This document shows positions 34,170 to 38,446 of a DNA stretch of 38,446 nt, one piece after another. Each line of letters begins with the position of its first letter. The stretch's first letter is position 1. The notes beneath the pieces were generated by a model. The model saw only the letters and a program-made list of their open reading frames with translations. It had not been told where the DNA came from and searched no databases. Both the position numbers and the translations under genes were made by a program. This DNA comes from JBIICS01 sp044238735 (lineage in GTDB: Bacteria; Bacteroidota; Bacteroidia; UBA4408), in the NCBI GenBank assembly GCA_044238735.1, contig JBIICS010000009.1:1-38446 (forward strand), written 5' to 3'.

Positions 34170-35837
34170 TTAATTCTTCCCTAACTTCATCAATTTCTTT
34201 CTGTAATTAATTTTATCAGAATTTACGGCGATAGTATAGGTGCCGGATGAGAGTGTTTCGCTTACTTCTAGCTTTAAGTTGTTATAACTATTTAAAGCGA
34301 GTTTAAAATTTTCATTGTAAATTATTTTTCCTGAAATATCATATACGGCGATACTTATCGTTTGGGTGTCGCTAGAGTAAATATTTAAATTAATTTGATT
34401 TAAAAAAGGATTAGGATAAACCAGCGGTTCGTTTTCATAAAACTTTCGGGGATCAACTCCAGTAAGTAAGGATTTAGCCAGACAGTAATTTGGAACTCCA
34501 TACCCATAATCAGCATTAGGATTATTAAAAAGCGAAGCCGATTGTTCGATAGCTGCCTTTAACTGCATATTAGTAGCCTGTGGAAACGATTGCCACAAAC
34601 AAGCCACAGCACCGGCGTTTACCGGTCCGGCAAAAGATGTACCGCTACCTGTTGTTACTATATCAGCCGGATCAACCACTGTTGTTCCTACACCCATAGC
34701 CATTACATTTGGTTTAATTGCACCATCTGGTGCGGGACCACGCGAGCTAAATCCACCTATGGTTCCAGATGCATCTATTGCACCTACTGCCAGAGCACTA
34801 TCTGCATCTGCTGGAGTGCTAATATAATACCAAGGGCTGTTTCCTGAATTACCAGCACTTACATTAACAAAAATACCTTTAGAAGCTGCAATATCAGCCC
34901 CAAAAGAAGATATGGTATGATCGCCATCCATATCCTGATAGGTATGGTTTTGAGAAGGGTCGTCGAATTGAGTATAACCCAATGAAGAATTAATAATATC
35001 TGCACCCACACTATCTGCGAACTCTGCGCCGGCCACCCAGTTGTATTCTTCAATAACATGCTCTGTAGGTGCATCTTCTGTTCTAATTAAAACATAGCTT
35101 GCATGAGGTGCTGTACCTATAATCTGACCGTTAACCAGAGAAGCCATACAACTTAAAACATAAGTACCATGAGGATGATCATCAAAAACCTGATTATTAT
35201 TATCAACAAAATCAAAACCTGCTTTTATTCTGCTCTCGGAACGTGCACTATCAAATACACTTACCGTATTAGAAGCCGGGAAACCAGCATCTAGCACAGC
35301 GATTAACATCCCTTTACCAGTATAACCCTGCTGATGCATACAATCGCATCCAATTTGATTATTTTGCGTGAAGGATGAACCGTAATCAAAAGTAGTTGAA
35401 GACAATAGAGATGTTCGCTGACTTAAATTTTGAAAATCGAATGAAAATTTATCAATTGATTTCCCCTTTACCGAACGATTAACCAGTTTAGAAGATTTAA
35501 CAAACCCTAAATTATTGATGGTGTTTAATAAATTTAAATCGGCAGTTTCGATAGCAACACCGTTGAGCCATTTACTTTTTAAAATGACATTTGCCCCTAA
35601 TTTTATGAGGGAATCAACATATAAAGAATTAACAGGCAAATCGTTAGTTTTAATAGAAATATTCTGACGGTTTCTACGATCGATGGAACGGTCGCTCAAA
35701 TAAGCCTGTGGTTGAGACAACGAATAAGGAGAGTTATTTTTATCAGTAAATTTTATAAAATACTTTTTAGCCTGGGCATAACCATTATTGCTTAAGGCAA
35801 TTAGTATTATCCAAATAAAAAATAGTTGTTTAATCAT
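34170..35837 (-). CDS. Secreted S8 (subtilisin-like) protease with type IX sorting tail
   Basis: The protein has 555 residues from the ATG at 35837: a signal peptide (ends near 22, NGYAQ), an N-terminal prodomain (~25-150), and an S8 catalytic domain. The triad is Asp in IAVLDAGFP (~180), His in DDHPHGTYVLS (~217) and Ser in GTSFAGPVNAG (~400); an oxyanion-type NVSAGNSGN stretch is also present. The last ~80 residues (YPNPFLNQ, then AVYDISGKIIY, SGTYTIAV and a basic end) form a T9SS C-terminal sorting domain, which targets the enzyme to the cell surface or outside. The start overlaps the stop of the upstream lipoprotein gene (ATGA), which rules out the frame extension to 35870. Confidence 0.93.
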   Translation of the reverse strand: MIKQLFFIWIILIALSNNGYAQAKKYFIKFTDKNNSPYSLSQPQAYLSDRSIDRRNRQNISIKTNDLPVNSLYVDSLIKLGANVILKSKWLNGVAIETADLNLLNTINNLGFVKSSKLVNRSVKGKSIDKFSFDFQNLSQRTSLLSSTTFDYGSSFTQNNQIGCDCMHQQGYTGKGMLIAVLDAGFPASNTVSVFDSARSESRIKAGFDFVDNNNQVFDDHPHGTYVLSCMASLVNGQIIGTAPHASYVLIRTEDAPTEHVIEEYNWVAGAEFADSVGADIINSSLGYTQFDDPSQNHTYQDMDGDHTISSFGADIAASKGIFVNVSAGNSGNSPWYYISTPADADSALAVGAIDASGTIGGFSSRGPAPDGAIKPNVMAMGVGTTVVDPADIVTTGSGTSFAGPVNAGAVACLWQSFPQATNMQLKAAIEQSASLFNNPNADYGYGVPNYCLAKSLLTGVDPRKFYENEPLVYPNPFLNQINLNIYSSDTQTISIAVYDISGKIIYNENFKLALNSYNNLKLEVSETLSSGTYTIAVNSDKINYRKKLMKLGKN

Positions 35838-36535
35838 TGCTTTCCGGTTTCTATAAGTTTTCGGGTACAAACCGTACCTGTTTCAATTCGTTGTGTTACA
35901 CTTGGTTTATCAGGGTCAATATTATTAGAATATAATTCATAAAATTCGCTATAAATTAATCCAATACCTTTAGCATAAACTTCTTTATGAGTCTTGTAAA
36001 AAATACGATTGGTGTCAGTTGCCAGAATTACAGAAACTGTATTTGGATAATTGACACCACTAAGCTGATAGGCACTGTCAACCTTTTCTATCTCTGCAAT
36101 TTGTTCATCCAAAGTATTAACAGCATTTATATTCCAGCTTTTATTCGCAAGCAAAGGAAAGGCAAGCTTAATTAAACGAATATTCTCTTCCTGACGCTCT
36201 GCTTTTCCATTTAAAAAACGGCTTGACCATACATTTTTTAATACCCAGGCATCACTTGGAGTATTTCGGTAGTAACGTTCAATTCTTACACTTTCTTTTT
36301 CCTCGCTGTCTTTATATAAACTCTCATTTAACTCTTTAACCTGAAAGGAATACCGATAAATAGTATCAAAAGGGATGTTGTAAATTACAGAGTCTACCTG
36401 ATAAACGTTATAACGACCAACTTCAATCGGAAAATAATCGAAACCAAAATCGGGAGGCTGTTCAACTGTGGTTTTTTTACAAGCTATCCACGTTAAAGAA
36501 AAAAAGGCAATTAATATGTATGCATAATACTTCAA
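35834..36535 (-). CDS. Lipoprotein of unknown function, TTG start
   Basis: The 233-residue protein begins with a short signal and the lipobox WIAC near residue 19, followed by KK. It is therefore probably a lipoprotein of the periplasm or outer membrane. The remainder is strand-rich (FGFDYFPIEVGRYNVYQVDS, RIFYKTHKEVYAKGIGLIYSEF) and shows no known catalytic motif. The start is TTG, complement of 36533-36535, sharing bases with the TGA of mnmA; an ATG nearby is out of frame. The gene is coupled to both mnmA and the S8 protease. Assistance to protease export or surface anchoring is only a guess. Confidence 0.82.
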   Translation of the reverse strand: MKYYAYILIAFFSLTWIACKKTTVEQPPDFGFDYFPIEVGRYNVYQVDSVIYNIPFDTIYRYSFQVKELNESLYKDSEEKESVRIERYYRNTPSDAWVLKNVWSSRFLNGKAERQEENIRLIKLAFPLLANKSWNINAVNTLDEQIAEIEKVDSAYQLSGVNYPNTVSVILATDTNRIFYKTHKEVYAKGIGLIYSEFYELYSNNIDPDKPSVTQRIETGTVCTRKLIETGKQ

Positions 36536-37623
36536 ATACGCGCTTTTTTAATAAAACCACCTCCAACTAAATCATCACCTTCATAAAAAACTGCCGATTG
36601 TCCGGGTGCAATCCCGGTAACAGACTGATGAAAAACAACCTTTAACAAATCCCCATCCTCCTCAATATCAGCCATTGTACCCTTATCTTTGTATCGTATT
36701 TTAGTTAAAAACGATTTAGATTCTTTAAGATCGGCGTATTTTATAAGATTAAAACTACTAACCAGCATGGTTTGTTCATCCAACTCTTCTTTTTTTCCGA
36801 GCACCACCACATTAGATTCTGCAATTATTTCAGTAACAAACATAGGTTCTCCCATTGCAATTTCCAATCCTTTTCGTTGACCAATGGTATAAAAAGGGTA
36901 TCCCTTATGCTTTCCCAGTACATCACCTTTTCGGTTAACAAATAAACCACCCTCCAGCGATTCCAGATTATCAACCTTTCGTTTTAAGAAACTCCGATAA
37001 TCATTGTCGGGAACAAAACAAATATCATAGCTTTCACTTTTATTGGCCAATTCTAATAAACCCCTGTCTATAGCCATTTGTTTAATTTGAGGTTTCGTAT
37101 AACCACCAAGTGGAAACATCGTACGCTTTAAGCTTTCCTGGGTTAAACCCCAAAGAACATATGATTGATCCTTATTAGTATCTAACCCTTTAGAAATAAC
37201 ATAACGACCATTTTCCAGACGGATATTAGCATAATGACCGGTAGCTATATATTCGCAACCCAACTGATTGGCACGTTTTAACAAGGCTTCCCATTTAATA
37301 TGCGTATTACATAAAACGCAAGGATTAGGCGTACGGCCTGCCATGTATTCACTCACGAAATTATCAATTATAAACTCACCAAATTCCTCTCTGATGTCTA
37401 AAATTAAATGAGGAAATCCAGAATTTACAGCCAAACTTCGAGCATCATTAATGGAATCTAAGCTACAGCAACCTGTTTCTTTTTTACCACCGCCCGAACT
37501 GTCGTAATCCCAGGTTTTCATGGTAATACCGATAACCTCGTAACCCTGCTCATGCAAAAGCATTGCGGCTACCGAACTGTCAATTCCACCACTCATAGCA
37601 ACCAATACTTTACCCTTACTCAT
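36532..37623 (-). CDS. mnmA: tRNA-specific 2-thiouridylase MnmA
   Basis: MnmA adds sulfur at position 2 of U34 in tRNA for Lys, Glu and Gln. The 363-residue protein has the ATP-pyrophosphatase loop AMSGGIDSSVA (~8-18), the catalytic Cys in PNPCVLCNTHIKW near 100, the second Cys in YDICFVPDNDYRSFL near 200, and the conserved YTIGQRKGL. ATG 37623 starts right at the MnmA fold (KVLVAMSGG); an upstream TTG extension to 37695 adds 24 unneeded residues. The 3' end overlaps the lipoprotein start, giving a three-gene minus-strand operon. Confidence 0.95.
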   Translation of the reverse strand: MSKGKVLVAMSGGIDSSVAAMLLHEQGYEVIGITMKTWDYDSSGGGKKETGCCSLDSINDARSLAVNSGFPHLILDIREEFGEFIIDNFVSEYMAGRTPNPCVLCNTHIKWEALLKRANQLGCEYIATGHYANIRLENGRYVISKGLDTNKDQSYVLWGLTQESLKRTMFPLGGYTKPQIKQMAIDRGLLELANKSESYDICFVPDNDYRSFLKRKVDNLESLEGGLFVNRKGDVLGKHKGYPFYTIGQRKGLEIAMGEPMFVTEIIAESNVVVLGKKEELDEQTMLVSSFNLIKYADLKESKSFLTKIRYKDKGTMADIEEDGDLLKVVFHQSVTGIAPGQSAVFYEGDDLVGGGFIKKARI

Positions 37624-37829
37624 TTTTAGGAAGATTTTATATGTAAAAATACGGATAATTATCTTATTAAACTCATTGTAAGACAGAGTAACCAAAGCCT
37701 TTTACCCTTTGATACCTTAGGCTTATTCTTAAAATTTTTAAACCAATTTAAAAAATAACCAATTGAAGTTACCCATATTATAGCCAGGATCATTAAACGT
37801 TAAACCAAACTATTTAGCGTAAAAAAATG

Positions 37830-37837
37830 TACTTTTG
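37830..37837 (+). promoter_or_regulatory. -7 promoter element TACTTTTG of serS
   Basis: An exact TAnnTTTG match ends 17 nt before the serS ATG, in the divergent region between mnmA and serS. Confidence 0.6.
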
Positions 37838-37854
37838 CCACAAATTTCATAAAA

Positions 37855-38446
37855 ATGCTACAGGTTAATTTTATCAGAGAAAATAAAGAAGAAGTAATTG
37901 CCAGATTAAGCAAAAAGCACTTTAAGCAACTGGAAGTAATAGATCATATTCTTGAAAAAGATAATTTGAGAAAATCCACTCAAAACGAGTTAGACAATAT
38001 TCAGGCCGAATCAAATCAACTTGCCAAACAAATTGGCGATTTATTTAAACAAGGCAAACAGGCGGAAGCTAATGATTTAAAAGCCAAAACAGTTGTTCTT
38101 AAAGAAAATTCCAAAGAATTAAATGATAAACTATCACAAGTAGAGGATGACCTAACTCACTTGCTCTATCTGGTTCCGAATTTACCCAGCGAAAAAGTTC
38201 CGGCCGGTAAAACACCGGAAGATAATGAGGTGGTTATACAGGAAGGAAGCATACCAGACTTAGGAGCAGACGCCCTCCCGCACTGGGAATTAGCTGCTAA
38301 ATACGATTTAATAGATTTTGAATTAGGAGTAAAAATTGCAGGCGCAGGCTTTCCGGTATATAAAGGAAAAGGTGCCCGTCTACAAAGAGCTTTAATTAAT
38401 TTCTTTTTAGATAAGGCAACAGATGCAGGTTACCGAGAAATGCAAC
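37855..38446 (+). CDS. serS: Seryl-tRNA synthetase, N-terminal part (runs off the window)
   Basis: The first ~197 residues are present. The N-terminal long coiled-coil arm, which grips the long variable arm of tRNA-Ser, spans about residues 28-105 (helical, rich in Lys/Glu/Gln). The start of the class II catalytic core follows: LVPNLPSEKVPAG, then PHWELAAKYDLIDFE and FPVYKGKGARLQRALINFFLD. These are typical of bacterial SerRS. The active-site motifs 2 and 3 lie beyond the window edge. The gene is divergent from mnmA. Confidence 0.95.
   Translation, partial: MLQVNFIRENKEEVIARLSKKHFKQLEVIDHILEKDNLRKSTQNELDNIQAESNQLAKQIGDLFKQGKQAEANDLKAKTVVLKENSKELNDKLSQVEDDLTHLLYLVPNLPSEKVPAGKTPEDNEVVIQEGSIPDLGADALPHWELAAKYDLIDFELGVKIAGAGFPVYKGKGARLQRALINFFLDKATDAGYREMQ

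Noticed and set aside
35838..35870. Upstream start for the S8 protease
   Set aside because: The ATGA overlap with the upstream stop and the signal peptide position both favour 35837.
37624..37695. TTG extension of mnmA
   Set aside because: The internal ATG at 37623 fits the family N-terminus; the extension shows no conserved content.

Overview
The window looks like a chromosomal segment of a member of the Bacteroidota, probably a Flavobacteriales-like or related environmental lineage. The DNA is AT-rich. A subtilisin-like protease ends in a type IX secretion sorting tail. There are two large SpoIIE-type PP2C phosphatase sensors, one with two-component-regulator propellers and a Y_Y_Y domain. 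At least six genes are preceded by the Bacteroidota -7 promoter element TAnnTTTG, and recognisable Shine-Dalgarno sequences are almost absent. TTG is the only workable start for several genes. Species-level identity cannot be read from the sequence alone.

Layout. Positions 1-322 hold the N-terminus of a secreted TPR protein (minus strand). Positions 416-3395 are a plus-strand housekeeping run: TatD-like hydrolase, PlsY acyltransferase, YfcE-like phosphoesterase and MltG murein terminase. Positions 3479-8375 hold a secreted beta-sandwich/TPR protein followed almost directly by a propeller sensor phosphatase, closed by a clear terminator. Positions 8486-10456 are a tight run of a four-helix membrane protein, a c-type cytochrome lipoprotein and the ribosome-splitting GTPase HflX. 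A 52-residue membrane protein (minus) and a 105-residue orphan follow, then a TPR/SpoIIE phosphatase and a secreted nuclease on the minus strand.

The accessory-looking part is 14005-17409, all on the plus strand: an orphan with a winged-helix-like C-terminus, a class II Fic AMP-transferase, a von Willebrand A protein and a small protein made of six near-identical 20-residue repeats. A 30-bp perfect palindrome lies across the predicted fic transcription start and ends on its start codon, which suggests autoregulation.

Positions 17554-25545 carry the classic alpha-2-macroglobulin/PBP1C pair, ending at a terminator shared with a convergent tRNA-Asp. Downstream are clpB, two small ORFs (one plausible, one doubtful), a type IA topoisomerase, and an active/inactive M16 peptidase pair. 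A noncoding stretch with inverted-repeat elements follows. Next comes a minus-strand overlapping operon read in the order mnmA, lipoprotein, S8 protease. The window ends inside serS.

No insertion sequence, CRISPR array, integrase or rRNA was seen, and no gap longer than 300 bases lacks a gene.
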